Of a DNA stretch of 64,000 nt, positions 1 to 11,705 are shown piece by piece. Position 1 is the stretch's first letter; each line of letters starts with the position of its first letter. A program made the position numbers and the translations under genes. The stretch spans positions 1,726,001 to 1,790,000 of the forward strand of contig BSBK01001162.1 in the NCBI GenBank assembly GCA_027943335.1. Direction: 5' to 3'. Below the pieces are notes generated by a model that ran no database searches, had not been told where the DNA came from, and worked only from the letters and a program-made list of their open reading frames with translations. Source of the stretch: Chamaecyparis obtusa (Eukaryota > Streptophyta > Pinopsida > Cupressales > Cupressaceae).

Positions 1-147
1 TAGGTCGATTTTGGGCCCAAGCAAAATAATCCAAAGCATAAATCTATAAACAATAAATATTAAATATATCTCATATTTAATATCATTATTTATATAAATC
101 AATTTATCAAGGTAAGTATATTTTCCAACAAGGCCACAATCTTAACA
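1..147 (-). repeat. 3' LTR of element A (first 147 bases only)
   Basis: This stretch is a close copy of 3467-3609. On the minus strand it starts TGTTAAGATTG at 147 and runs off the left edge of the window. The polypurine tract abuts it, which identifies it as the 3' LTR. Confidence 0.88.
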
Positions 148-158
148 CTCCCTCTTGG
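148..158 (-). promoter_or_regulatory. Polypurine tract of element A
   Basis: On the minus strand the bases CCAAGAGGGAG lie directly before the LTR start TGTTAAG. This is the usual place and composition of the plus-strand DNA primer of LTR retrotransposons. Confidence 0.8.
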
Positions 159-931
159 AACTAAGGCAAAGATCAACTCAATGATCTCCCTCTATCAAAC
201 CTTGATAGAGATGCCAAAGACATAGTCAACCTGGATACCATACTCATATCTATGATAGGTAGAACACATATGTTCTTACTAAGCCATATATCTCATGTTT
301 ATATGAGAAACGTCACATCATAAGATGCTCATCATCCAAATGTGACTCTCCTAGATCCTTTGGTCTCCTAGACCTAAGAATATCAGTCCATGATATTACA
401 TATCCAATCCAAATGTGAATTTCTTAAATCCACTAGTCTCTTTGACTATTTTGAATATCAAGTCCATGATATTCAAGATTGTATCAAGCCCATGATACTT
501 TCCAAACATAAGTTATCATCAAATCCACTTTTGTGAATAACTTAGATTCTTGAGTGTTCTTGACTCAACCAATAGAATACCAAGTCCATGATATTCATGG
601 TATCATCAAGTCCATGATGTATACCATCCAATTTGAGGATAACTAAATCCACGAGTCACCAAGACTCAAGAGATGTCAAATCAAGTACATGATGTTTTAC
701 TATCCAGATGTGGATTTCTCATATCCATGAGTCCCGTGACTCAAGAATTTAGAATATCAACTCTATGATATTCATGGTATCATCAAGTCCATGATGTTAC
801 CAAATACTCAATTGTGGATCCCTAATCCATGAATCTCCAAGACTAAAAAGGATATCAACTCCATGATATCCAGAGCATTGGTCTCTTGAATATCAAGTCC
901 ATGATATTCCCCAAGTGCTTAGAGAAATGGT

Positions 932-1258
932 CTTTTGACATCAAATCCATGATGTCTCACCAATTGCTTGGAGTAATGGACTTTTGACATCAAATCCATG
1001 ATGTCTCACCAATTACTTGGAGTAATGGACTTTTGACATCAAATCCATGATGTCTCACTGATTACTGGGAGTAATGGACTTTTGACATCAAATCCATGAT
1101 GTCTCACCGATTACTAGGAGTAATGGACTTTTGACATCAAATCCATGATGTCTCACTGATTACTAGGAGTAATGGACTTTTTAGATCAAATACATGATGT
1201 CTCACCAATTACTGGGAGTAATGGACTTTTTACATCAAATCCATGATGTCTCATCGAC
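932..1258. repeat. 49-bp tandem repeat array, about seven copies
   Basis: The unit contains TTGACATCAAATCCATGATG followed by TCTCACC, a variable stretch and GGAGTAATGGAC. Successive GAGTAATGGA words start at 971, 1020 and 1069, giving an exact 49-base period. The last copies diverge (TTTAGATC, TTTACATC). A looser field of ATCAAGTCCATGATAT-like words spreads from about 370 to 930. The array sits in the non-coding interior of element A. Confidence 0.92.
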
Positions 1259-2822
1259 TACTCATCAATGGATCCTTGATCCATGAGTCCTTTTGACTCA
1301 AAAAACATCAAATGATATTCTTCAATACATAAGAATAACTTAGCCAAAAACATAAGTATATCCATATGAAACCACATAAGTATAAGATTAAGTAATATGA
1401 TCATAAGATTCAAGTTAGATGTAAAGTACACATATAGAACCACATGTATTATAGTTCCTACTATAAATAAATTTATTCATACATATATATGATCAATAAC
1501 CATGAATACACAAAGCATAACATATGCAAGGGATAACATATATCCATATATAGTATGCTCCATGCATACCACAACATTATCTCAAAGTGTCATAATGTAT
1601 GTTTCCATAAAATATGCCAATACAACATATGCCAATGAAATGTGTCAAGGGAATATAAAGTATGTTTCACATACATAACATAATGTAAAGTATGTTTCTA
1701 CATTCATTAACCAATAATGTATGCACTCATGCATCAATGTAAAATAGTTAATCAACTGTATAAGTTCCATATACATAATAGCGTAAGGTATAACACATGT
1801 CATAGAGTAAGGTATGTTCCTCATACCTAACCATCCAAGCTAAACAAACATTCCAATCAACTATGAATGTTACTATCATAAGCTATGCCAATAGGGAATG
1901 TTCCTACTCATGTAGAAGGGAGAGGTTTATACCAGGTGTAAGTGAGTCCATAATAAAACTCCCTCTTAAGCTTAGAATTAGGGCAACATGAATCCATATG
2001 TGCATGATCTATGCATATGTCTAAATTTAGTTCTCTCATAGAACAAGTATAGTTCAATCATGAATATCGGAAGCATGTTCACACATATGCAAAAGAAAAC
2101 CAATGTAATGAAACATGAGACTTTACTTAATGTGAAGTAGTGCTGCTAATATCAAGTATGATCCTATCATATAGAAATACCAAATATATGCCAATATGCA
2201 GTCACAGTAACATAAAGTCAATACATACAAGGTTATATTAGCAATCAGCTGTGTATGTTCCTCTATAACAGCGTAAAGTATAACCTATGCCTAGGCAAAG
2301 CATGCATTTCACAATGCCAGATCTACTACTATAAGTTAATCAACTAAGAAGATATATCAAATAGCTAATTCAATCAATTATACATGAAGAATCATGTTCT
2401 TTTCAAACATCTCAGCTATGACAATTTGTTGTGCCAATCAACAAGATATGTACCACTCATAGATGACCAAGTTAACTTGCAAGGTTGAAATGTACCAATG
2501 AAAGGTGTGCTTCCTACACATGCATAGAACCAGTATGTATACCAATAGTTAAAGTTTCCATACATCAAATGCCAAACAAGATGAAGGAATACTATGTGAA
2601 GGATGTATATCAATTCAGATATGATCTATCCAATATACTCCCTCTAAATCATACATGCTATGCACTAAATCTCAAGATGATCTACTCCCTCTAGATAAGA
2701 TTTCCCATAGAGACAACTAATTAATAATCAAAACCCTTATTTCAATTTCAAACCAAACCCTAGTTGTCATAAAGTTTCTTATTTTGTACTCCTAAATCTG
2801 AAAGGATCTTTACTCAACCGCA

Positions 2823-2834
2823 GCTTTGATACCA
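2823..2834 (-). promoter_or_regulatory. Primer-binding site of element A
   Basis: The plus-strand bases GCTTTGATACCA read TGGTATCAAAGC on the minus strand, a one-base variant of the initiator-Met tRNA primer site TGGTATCAGAGC used by most plant copia elements. It lies beside the 5' LTR. Confidence 0.82.
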
Positions 2835-2836
2835 TT

Positions 2837-3609
2837 TTAGTATATTTCAGATTCTACTAGGAATGATCAAACTCTACTAAGCATAGGATAACATAAACTC
2901 AAGACAAGCAAGGTGAGATAGTACTTAGATTTAGGTTCTGATATAACCATCAAATCTGATCTAGCTAGGGCTTCCTTGCAGTCTTCAATCTGGTATTTCC
3001 TTTAGTCTAATATCAGATAAATACTAATGCAATTTTGTCCTAAATTCTGCTTCATAATTCTGCTCAAGAATTCACTCCTATGCTGCAATTAGGGCAATAA
3101 TTTTCTGTCACTTAGATTGTGAAGTTGCTGCCCTCCAATGGTGAAGATGTTACTCTTCAAAGGAAGATTCGCTGCCTTTAGAAGGAGAGATTGACTACTT
3201 CATAGAATGGTACATGCTACTACCTTATGTGTTTCGTTGCAACTCTAGATGAGATCACAGCTGCTCTGCTTATATGTTGTTGCCTTAAGTATTTCACTGC
3301 AGCCCTTGATGAGATAGTTGCTCTACTTATATGCTGCTACGTGATTCTTGAAAAGGGAAGAACACGTTATGTCTTCAGTGGTTTTCTCTCAAGAACCAAT
3401 CTCCTATATGTAGGAGCCAAAAGGTTTTTGCCAAAGGGGCCGACTTGATCTATAATATCAAACAGGCTGACTTTGGGCCCAAGAAAAATAATCCAAATTA
3501 TAAATCTATAAACAATAGATATTAAATATATCTCATATTTAATATCATTATTTATATAAATCAATTTATCAAGGTAAGTATATTTTCTGACAAGGCCACA
3601 ATCTTAACA
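2837..3609 (-). repeat. 5' LTR of element A
   Basis: The outer end (3467-3609) matches window bases 1-147. The inner end is set by the primer-binding site; no clean CA terminus is seen, so it is uncertain by a few bases. The outer part holds a perfect 12-bp inverted repeat, GATATTAAATAT / ATATTTAATATC, with a 5-base spacer at 3518-3546, next to a minus-strand TATATAAATAAT box. The flank after 3609 begins AGATT. Confidence 0.82.
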
Positions 3610-4249
3610 AGATTGACCATCATTTGTACATATTTCATAATAAACTCTCAAAGATGCATTCACATATACTGAAGGATTTCTTCATGGTTTGGAAAATTAT
3701 CTAATTCCATCATCAATGTGGAATCAAACTGGGGGCACTTATCCTAAATTAAATGTTCTCATTAAAATAAACACTAATAGACACAAATCAAAGCACAAAA
3801 CTACAAAGTTAACTTTGTAACCTTTGATTCATATCAATTCTCGATTTTAATACATTCCATCTCAAACTTTAACGATTGACATTTTGATTCTTGACCTAAA
3901 TTTGGCTTATCTTTATCAGGATTAAAATACAAACAAAGATAGAAATTGATGGATTTCTACTTAAAAAATGGATTTGAAAACAATGGAATTTTTTTCAAAG
4001 TGTTATCTGATTATGGAGTCATGTCTATTTAGTAAATTGATGAGGGCTTTTAACTAGAAGAGTGATCATAGAAGCATCATAATTTTCTTGATTTTTGCAT
4101 GACTATCTTGAGGTTGATTCATCAAAGCATGTAAAATCCATCTAAAGACATGATCATAAGAGTATCATCGAGGACATTTACATATGGAGAGAATCATATA
4201 TTTTTCTATTTACACAAAAGAATAACTTGGCCATTTAGATCTTTCATAT
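3610..4249. other. Unassigned sequence between elements A and B1
   Basis: About 640 AT-rich bases with no open frame or RNA gene that I can support. It contains AAACTGGGGGCACTTATCC near 3730, which resembles the G-rich tract near Ty3-gypsy LTRs, but I cannot tie it to an element. It forms the left flank of B1, so before that insertion it was continuous with 11706 onward. Confidence 0.5.
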
Positions 4250-4254
4250 CTTAA

Positions 4255-5435
4255 TGTTGTCAATCTAATATGGGAAGTGAGATACTGAGAGGGGGGTGAA
4301 TCGGATATATTCAAACTTTGTTTTTTTAAAGTAAATCCACATATATATAAAAAACATGAATTTCAATACTGAAATAGATATAACAATCTAACTTCATCCA
4401 TCAAATGCAACACATAAGACATAAATTTTGGTTAGCCAAAAACCCTTGAAAGGTAAAAATGGGGTGGGGATGACATCCACAAATCTTTACTACTGTAGTA
4501 TAAAGTTTTCCTATTAGGGGTACAATGTTTGACCACTTCAGATGATCTACCCTATGAGGGGTCTACCCTGTTAAAAGCTTACAAACTTATACAATCTACC
4601 TTGATTAAAGGATTTGAAACTTACAATCTGTTAATATATTTACCCTGATTCACCTTTTAAAATGTATCAGTACCTGATCCTTCGGTTTGCACTGAAAATT
4701 CTGATAACATATCTCCTCTTTCCAATACTTATCTGATCTCAAAATCAAATGTATCTTTGTTCTATCCTTCACTGCTTTGCTCAATCACTCTGACTGATCT
4801 TTCCCTATATCAAAATATTGTCCTATTCTGCATACATGATATCTTCTCTAATCTACTTACTTGCATACATACTACTGACATTATTTTAGGGTTAATATCT
4901 CATCTTATATAATCATATTATCAACCTCCTAGATTAAGATCAATGATCTAGATTGTCTACTTATTTTGCTTAAGAATTCCCTTTTGTCGATAGGTTTCAT
5001 GGCTTACATAGGGGTTAATGATTATAAATACAAGGCATAATGAAATCCTTGATTCCCTCAACAAACATTACATTTTTTATAGAAGTCAGCCAAAATGGTT
5101 TACCTAGGTTTTTGTGCCATAAAAAACACATATGTCAAAACTGGCTTGCTCAACATATGAAGTATCTAATGCTTGGTAATTACTATCCTTCATATACTAG
5201 TGCTCAACATTGACTCTTCTATACAACTCGACATAAAATGCTTGGCGACTACTGAAGTAATCAGTGACCTCTGACTTTCTTGGTAGTAACTACTTCTCGG
5301 TAACTATATAAAATACAAGTCTTAACATAACTTGGCCTTTACAAGATGGCTCTATCATAGTGATGACCAACCAAAATTTCCTAGAAAATGACTAAGTACT
5401 AGACACTAATAGATAACAAAACTTAGTGATCAACA
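4255..5435 (-). repeat. 3' LTR of B1
   Basis: It starts TGTTGTCAATCTAATATGGG and ends TGATCAACA on the plus strand, 1181 bases. It matches 10464-11700 and the partial copy at 62860-64000. It lacks about 54 bases, near 4625, that the other two copies have. Confidence 0.9.
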
Positions 5436-5450
5436 ATCTCCCTCTTTGGC
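5436..5450 (-). promoter_or_regulatory. Polypurine tract of B1
   Basis: The minus strand reads GCCAAAGAGGGAGAT directly before the LTR. It is nearly the copia-type tract found at 34681-34692. Confidence 0.85.
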
Positions 5451-5995
5451 ATTAGTGGAAAAAACACTTTTTCATGACTTTTACATTACAAAATAGTACT
5501 TAGTAGTTTGAATACTCCCCCTAAGACTTTGACTTAGTCTTCTTCAAAAGATTCTACACTATATATACACATGACTCTTTGACATACATTGAATATACAT
5601 TACAAAGTAGTATGTAATACCTTTCTATATTGTTCACTGTATATACATTCCTCACTATATCATGACTGCTCTTGGTATTTTCTCCATGTGTTACTCATGT
5701 CATTTCATTTCCCCCTTGTTTTTGTCACTTGAAGATGTTGGGGTGTAGGGGTGAGAAAATACTTATCCAAAAATGGTTTATGGAGCTGCATTATCATTCC
5801 TATGACATTGTCCCATTCTGACTTTATAGACTCCAAAACCTATATCTTCTTTTCTAGCTAGGCATCTAGATCAACTAAAATCCTAGCAATAGAGAGATAA
5901 GGATCTCTTTGTACTAACTACTTTGTCGACACCAATTATTTCTGTATGACCTCTAGATGAGGTGTTAACATGGTCTGTATGGAGATTAGTTTGCC

Positions 5996-8134
5996 TCATA
6001 TTCTCCCATCATTAGCCATCAACTTGGCTAATCTCCATTGTGCATGAAGTAACCTTGTGAAATGAATGTAGCTGGAGCTTGCATCCATGCTCAATAAATG
6101 ACCATTGGACTTTAAGTCTAGTTGCAATTTATCAATCAATTCTTGACTATCCTTAGTGAAAATTTCTACATTACAAAGCTTCTTGTATAGAGAATGAACA
6201 TTTTGAACAACCTCTTCTAAATTAGTCACTAAAGCAAAAATTTCTACCTATTGTACTGCTATCTCAGTTGAGACCTTTTCAAGTACCTTTGTCTCAAACT
6301 TTCTTTTGGACCACTGCATAAGTTTCTCATTTTATTCACTATCATCAATATTCACCTTCTTAACAATTTGAACCATTTGTTCCAAAATAGGTGAGGTTTC
6401 ATTCACATCATCCATTTCAAAGGCTTCTATGAATATACCTTTGATTTCACACAATACTAGTTTTTGCTGATGCTCTCTCCTGAGTTCTTCTTGCTTTCTT
6501 TTCTTCTTCAAAAGATCTTGCAAAATTTGCATCTGTCCATATGTCAATTTATTAGTGTTCCACTTCAGAATCACTATAACTTCATCAAGTGTTACCAGAG
6601 TGGCAAGTGACTTCTTTTTTTTATGAACTTTCTTCTTTGGGATATTTCCACTTGGCATCTAAACTAAGGCTTCATTAGCCTCTTTCTCCTTGGGCTCTGG
6701 ATGTTCCTTAGTTTTCTTCTCCTCCTCTATATGAGGTCCTATGACCACTATTGCATATTTTTCTACTTCATCTTTTAATTTCTCCTCTTCTTGTCCTTTG
6801 TTACCTTCCTTGGAGGGTGCACTATCTATTGTTATTACTAGCTTATCTTGTTTCTCAACACTGGTACTTTGTGAGACTTGTGGTTCAACTATGACCGTAT
6901 GTGAGCTTTAGGTGCAATGTCCATAGTTGATGTACTCTCAATATTTGGATGGTCATGTAATTGAATTAAAACAGGATTAGTGCTTGGTAGAAACTGATCT
7001 GAGGCTACCTCGACAAGTATTTGGCCCTTTATTTCTTCCTTAGTTAATATATTTTTATTAACTTGTGTATCCTCAAGGATATCCTCAATGGTGATCACAT
7101 CCTATGATCCACTCACTTCTACCTTCTTTCCTTCTTCTTCAAGATTATGAGGCTCATTAATGTCTTCTTTGTTATCCAATTCTACTTGGCTGGATCTACA
7201 TTCTCCTTGTTGTGCACTCTTATCAATTAATAACCCAAAAATGATTTTCCACAACCTTTTTCTTTGCTCAACAACTTCTTCAACTTGGTGTTTCAAAATG
7301 GAATAGGCTCTGAGCTTAGGTAAAAACCTATTTATGCATTGCTCCATATAGGCCTTTATTTTATATGGCGAGAAATCATGCATGATCTAAGCTAAAGTGC
7401 CTTCCCTTATCTACCTTTATGTGATGATGACACACTACCATTTTTTATCAATTCTATTAAAGAGTTCTTCAAGGATGAGATTCCCTATTTGGAGAGGTGT
7501 CATCTTAAAAGTGCATAGAAATTTTAGCATAGCCTCTTCTACCTTTTATTTGTCACTATTACTTAACTTTTCAAATTATATGCTTAAAACCTGCTAATCC
7601 TGCAGTGCTTTTGATATTGTGGCATATTTCTTCCACACTATTTGGATGTTTATGTGATGCCACTTTCAAATTTTTATTTTCATCTATGTCCATCTCTTCA
7701 TCATCATCATCATCCTTCTCCAAGACTAAATTCCTTCTCAGTTTCTTCTTAGGATGACTTGACATAGTTCTTGTTTGCACTAGTTTCCTTTTTCTTGAAA
7801 TTCTCTTTTCAGTGCTTCCTGCTAGTGTTTTTCTTTGAGGCTCAGAAGGTGTGGCAGTTGAAGCTTCCCTGGTCCTTAGTCTAAGTGTTGTAGGAGGAGT
7901 GGGATTTTTTTGTACCTTTTTTGTACTTAGATTGGCAACTGATACCTCCTTACTCTTCTTTTGAATTTTAGTTTCCTCGACATCACTTCCTTTAGACTCG
8001 CTAGATTTATCCTTTCCCAGACCTTGTGTTATTTTAAGAGGTGCATTTTCCTCTTCACCTTCTCCTAACATCTTTTCAAGGTTTTTGACTATTTTCTTTC
8101 TCTTTCTCTGAAGGGTTGCAGACTTTAACCCCAT
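5996..8134 (-). pseudogene. ORF B tail of B1: Lys/Glu-rich protein, broken
   Basis: A series of minus-strand open stretches (8134-7571, 7383-6889, 6658-6332, 6229-5996) separated by stops and frameshifts reads as the long C-terminal part of one charged protein. The first piece (187 residues) has basic runs such as KRISRKRKLVQ and HPKKKLRRN, which could be nuclear localisation signals, followed by the acidic run EKDDDDDEEMDIDE. Later pieces are helical and charged (PKKKVHKKKKSLATL, LLKKKRKQEELRREHQQK). A segment near 7500 (EKLSNSDK, KVEEAMLKFL) resembles one in B2 near 15700 (NKFNKDDQ, LIEDVVYSLKKF), so the tails are related. I do not recognise a catalytic domain and assign no function. Confidence 0.6.
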
Positions 8135-8499
8135 AGTTATTTTTGACTTAGCTTCTTCATAGTTCCCAAAAGGTTCTTTCCTATGAATCTCCTCTACTAG
8201 TAATGTAGTTATTGCTACTTATGTTTCATCTGCATTCACCTCATAAGTTAATGGCCTTAGCCATACTAACCTAGGCATAAAATCCTAAACATAGGTATGG
8301 TCAGTATCTAATAGAAAGCATATGTTATTATAGTGCTTATCTACTATGGATACGGGGATTTTACTCCTCTTTCTCATCTTTTCTTGAATTATACAAAGTA
8401 TCTTTCCATAATACTATACAAATTATCTCCTAACTAGTGAATAAACTCATATATTTGTTGGGTGACTGGTTGATCCTTACTACATACAACATATCCTAT

Positions 8500-9311
8500 G
8501 GTAGGAAAACTATTTTTCACATAGAAGATAAACAACTGATCAGAGAACCAAACTTACACATTGAATTCTTGGCCTTCGTAATTGAAGTTAGGTTCTCAAC
8601 AAGATGGGTCAACTGCAGCTCGACAAGATCATAAGTATGATATTTCTTTACCATCTTCCATGCTTGATCAAGTGTAATGCAGAAAACACTATCTAACCTA
8701 CTTGAATGATAAAACTTATAAGAAATCACTCTCACTACAAAATCTATCTCCAAATCTCTGATTGTGGATATTTTCATTCCTCTCTTATTCCATACTACCT
8801 GAGTGTTTGTTTGAATTATCTCTTTACTCTAGCATATCATTTTTTTCTTCTCGGTAATACTAGGATAACTAGTGACTCGGTGAGTCATGTTCTTTGTGAT
8901 CTTGACCAGCCCATTCTCCAACCATATGTTCATGCCATGGAATCTTCTCAAGATAATTTTAATCCATTCAACCTTAAAATTATACAAGAAATCTAGGGCT
9001 TGCATTAACCATTTCTTGGCAACATGTTGATATTCTTCCTTCAACACTCTATTGATACACAACTTGGTGTATGCCTCCCTCATCTCATAATCACCCATCT
9101 CTCCAATTTTTCACATGTAACATGCAAACACATCATGTATCATCAAAACCCTTTATTAAATTGATGATGGGGCTCCTGTGAGATCTCCCTTCACCACACT
9201 TTCTAGAATGGCTTGAAATTTAGGTGGCTTACATGCATCACTCCTCACAAGTTGAACATTCAAATTTTCTTTTCCTTGTTTCTTAGCTACTGCATATGAG
9301 GTAGATGTCAT
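8500..9311 (-). pseudogene. ORF B head of B1: conserved domain of unknown function
   Basis: The likely start is the ATG at 9311 (MTSTSYAVAKKQ). The reading passes PPKFQAILESVVKGD, GDYEMREAYTKLCINRVL, WLMQALDFLYNFKVEW, then IWLENGLVKITKN, HRVTSYPSI and YKFYHSSRLDSVF, ending YDLVELQLTHLVENL. It is interrupted by stops (near 9160) and a frameshift near 8800. The order of IWL, ITK, VT and then YKFYHSS-x-x-x-S and YDLVE-x-L-x-L-x-x-NL is repeated in B2 (22440-23165), which shows a shared domain. I do not recognise it as Gag, protease, integrase or RT. A transposon-associated plant protein family is possible but cannot be named from sequence alone. Confidence 0.62.
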
Positions 9312-9785
9312 ATTTCCAAATTTAGGGTTCAAATTACAAGTTCAAGTTGCTCGGTAATACCTTGTTTCAATAGTCCTTCACGATGTTTTTCGATAGCATG
9401 TTGTAAAGATATTCACAAGGTTAACTTAGCATAGATAGCTCTTCTCAATCACTTAGAAATCTCTCTATAAATTCTCAAATTACTGGGTGAAATGAGACTG
9501 AATGGTAAGTTTCAACTTTATAGGATCAAGCGGTAACTTTAGGGCTTCATTAAATGATTTGTACACTTTGTAGGTGAATACAGCTATCTCAGCCTTCATA
9601 CGACAACTCAATTATCATTTACTCATATTTGGTTGAAACCATGACTAGGTCAATACTACCATTTAGTTTTTATTGGTACATATGACATCTCATCTATTAT
9701 AGGAGCTTAGCACACACTGATTGACTCAGTCACTATGGACTTAAATACTAATGCTCGACATCAAATATGCCATAAGTGTCGCCAT

Positions 9786-10440
9786 ATATTCTTGGTGAAC
9801 TTAACAGCTCCTCAAATTATTTCACAACTTCATTTGTTTTGTTCATCCTTTCATTAAGTTCCTTTTCAGATCTTAGTTCATTCTTTAGTTGACTATTCTC
9901 TGATCTCAGATTTGTGATTTCCATATCCTTTCTACTCAACTCTTGATTGGCAAGTAGCAGCTAATTTATAATGTGCAATTGATTGTTTGTTAGACTTTTC
10001 ACATCACATGTTCTTTCATTAAGTCTTATAGCCATTTGTATTTTGTCTTCTTGTACCATTGTCTTGGATTCTTCAACTTTCTTTTTCTATTGAGTTACTT
10101 CACGTAGTCTTACTGATTGAATTTCTTGTTCTCTCTTCAGACTTCTGACATCTTCATTCAATATGTTATTTCTTTCTAACAGATCTTCTATAGTTGCATC
10201 ACTTTCAGTGGAATTTCCATTTTCAAATAGACCTTTGGTGTCTTCTTCTTGATATTGTATGTCATTCAGTTGAATTACCAATTCGTTCGTTCTTCTTAAG
10301 GATTTCTTTGATTCTCTTCTACTGCTTCAAGTTGGTGTAATGCAAGTTGAATGTCAATCCTCTTATTCTCTATATTCTTTCCCAACTTATAGACTTCCAT
10401 CTCCAAGATCTTAACTCTCAAGTGATTAGACTCATTTTAA
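9786..10440 (-). pseudogene. ORF A of B1: coiled-coil protein, broken
   Basis: Just inside the 5' LTR the minus strand encodes a long heptad-rich protein: LEMEVYKLGKNIENKR, QLALHQLEAVEENQRN, then after a frameshift ATIEDLLERNNILNEDV, LKREQEIQSVRLREVTQ, and later LRSENSQLKNELRSEKELN. Leucines and charged residues alternate as in a parallel coiled coil. The position, directly after the primer-binding site, is where Gag normally lies, and a structural or self-assembly role would be a reasonable inference. B2 has a similar coil followed by zinc knuckles; I see no knuckles here. Stops and at least one frameshift break it. Confidence 0.6.
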
Positions 10441-10449
10441 GAGACTAAA

Positions 10450-10461
10450 GCTTTGATACCA
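10450..10461 (-). promoter_or_regulatory. Primer-binding site of B1
   Basis: On the minus strand TGGTATCAAAGC follows the LTR end CAACA after a two-base spacer. It is the same variant of the initiator-Met site as in element A and the copia element. Confidence 0.9.
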
Positions 10462-10463
10462 AT

Positions 10464-11700
10464 TGTTGGAAATCTAATATGGGAAGTGAGATACTGAGAG
10501 GGGGACGGGGGGTGAATCATATATCTTCAAACTTTGTTTCTTTAAAACTAAATCCATGTATATATCAAAAACATGAATTTTAATACTAAAACAGATCTAA
10601 CAATATAACTTCATCCATCAAATGCAACACATAACACATAAATTTTATTTATGTAGAAACCCTTGAAAGGTAAAACTGGGGTGGGGATGAAACCCACAAA
10701 TATTTACTACTATAGTATAAATTTTTCCTGTTAGGGCTACAATGTTTGATCACTTCAGATGATCTACCCTATGAAGGATATGCCCTGTTAAGAGCTTATA
10801 GACTTATACAATCTACCTTTATTAAAGGATTTAAAACTTACAACTAAGTAAGCACTTGGTTAAGAGACTAATGAAAGCCTATTAGGACTACTCTGTTAAG
10901 ATATTTACCCTGAATCACATGTTAAAATATATCAGTACCTTATCCTTTAGTTTTTATTGAAAATAGTAATAATAGATCTCCTCTTTCCAATACTTATCTG
11001 ATCTCAAAATCAAATGTATCTCTACTATGTCCTTCACTTCTTTGCTCGGTTAGTCTGACTGATATTTTCCTATATCAAAATACTTTCTTGTTCTACATAC
11101 ATGAGATCTTCTCCGATCTACTTACTTGCATACATACTACTTACATCATTTTAGAGTTAAGATCTCATCGTTAATAAGTATCATATGAACCTCCTAGATC
11201 AAGATCAATGATCTAGATTATCTACTTATGTCTCTTAAGCATTCCCTTTTTCTAATAGGTTGCATGGATTACATAGGGATTAATGATTAGAAATACAATG
11301 CATAATCAACTCCTTGATTCCCTCAACAAATATTAAATCTCGCATTGAAGTCAGCCAAAATGGTTTACCTAGATGTTTGTGCCATAACAAAAACATATGT
11401 CAAATCTATCTTGCTCAGCATATGAAGTCTCTGATGCTCAATAATTACTATCCTTCATATACTGGTGCTCGACATTGAATCTTCTATACAAGTCGGTATA
11501 AACTTCTCGATGACTATTGAAGTACTCGGCAACCTCTGACTTTCTCGGCAGTAAATACTGCTCGGTAAGTATACAAAATACAAGTCTTAACATAACTCAG
11601 CCTTTACAAGATGACTCAGTCATAGTGATGACCAACCAACATTGCCTAGAAAATTACTAAGTGCTAGGTACTAATAGACAACAAAACTTAGGGATTGACA
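10464..11700 (-). repeat. 5' LTR of B1
   Basis: 1237 bases, plus strand TGTTGGAAATC to GGGATTGACA. On the minus strand the 3' part carries GTGG-ATGTCATCCCCACC-type and poly-C (TTCACCCCCC) motifs that also occur in the copia LTR. It is flanked on the right by the duplication CTTAA. Confidence 0.9.
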
Positions 11701-11705
11701 CTTAA

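Larger units (their letters stand above)
1..3609 (-). mobile_element. Non-autonomous LTR retrotransposon A, truncated by window edge
   Basis: Read on the minus strand this has every LTR-element landmark: a 5' LTR (about 2837-3609), a primer-binding site reading TGGTATCAAAGC (2823-2834), a coding-free interior of about 2.7 kb, a polypurine tract (148-158) and the first 147 bases of the 3' LTR at the window edge. Both LTR copies begin TGTTAAGATTGTGGCC on the minus strand. No gag or pol motif is visible in any frame, and the longest open frames are short and of low complexity. It therefore fits the large-derivative (LARD-like) class and would need proteins from another element. The target duplication cannot be tested because the left end lies outside the window. 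I am confident it is an LTR element; the inner LTR boundary is approximate. Confidence 0.85.
4250..11705 (-). mobile_element. Element B1: complete two-protein non-autonomous LTR retrotransposon
   Basis: Two direct LTRs (4255-5435 and 10464-11700) enclose about 5 kb and are flanked by the 5-bp duplication CTTAA (4250-4254, 11701-11705). On the minus strand the order is 5' LTR, primer-binding site, coiled-coil ORF A, spacer, ORF B, polypurine tract, 3' LTR. I find no protease, integrase, reverse transcriptase or RNase H motif, so it is non-autonomous. Both reading frames are broken. The LTR ends and the tRNA-Met-type primer site are of copia style. The same protein pair recurs in element B2. 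Confidence 0.88.

Noticed and set aside
932..1258. CRISPR-like array
   Set aside because: The repeats are contiguous with no unique spacers, and the setting is a plant LTR element; it is a minisatellite.
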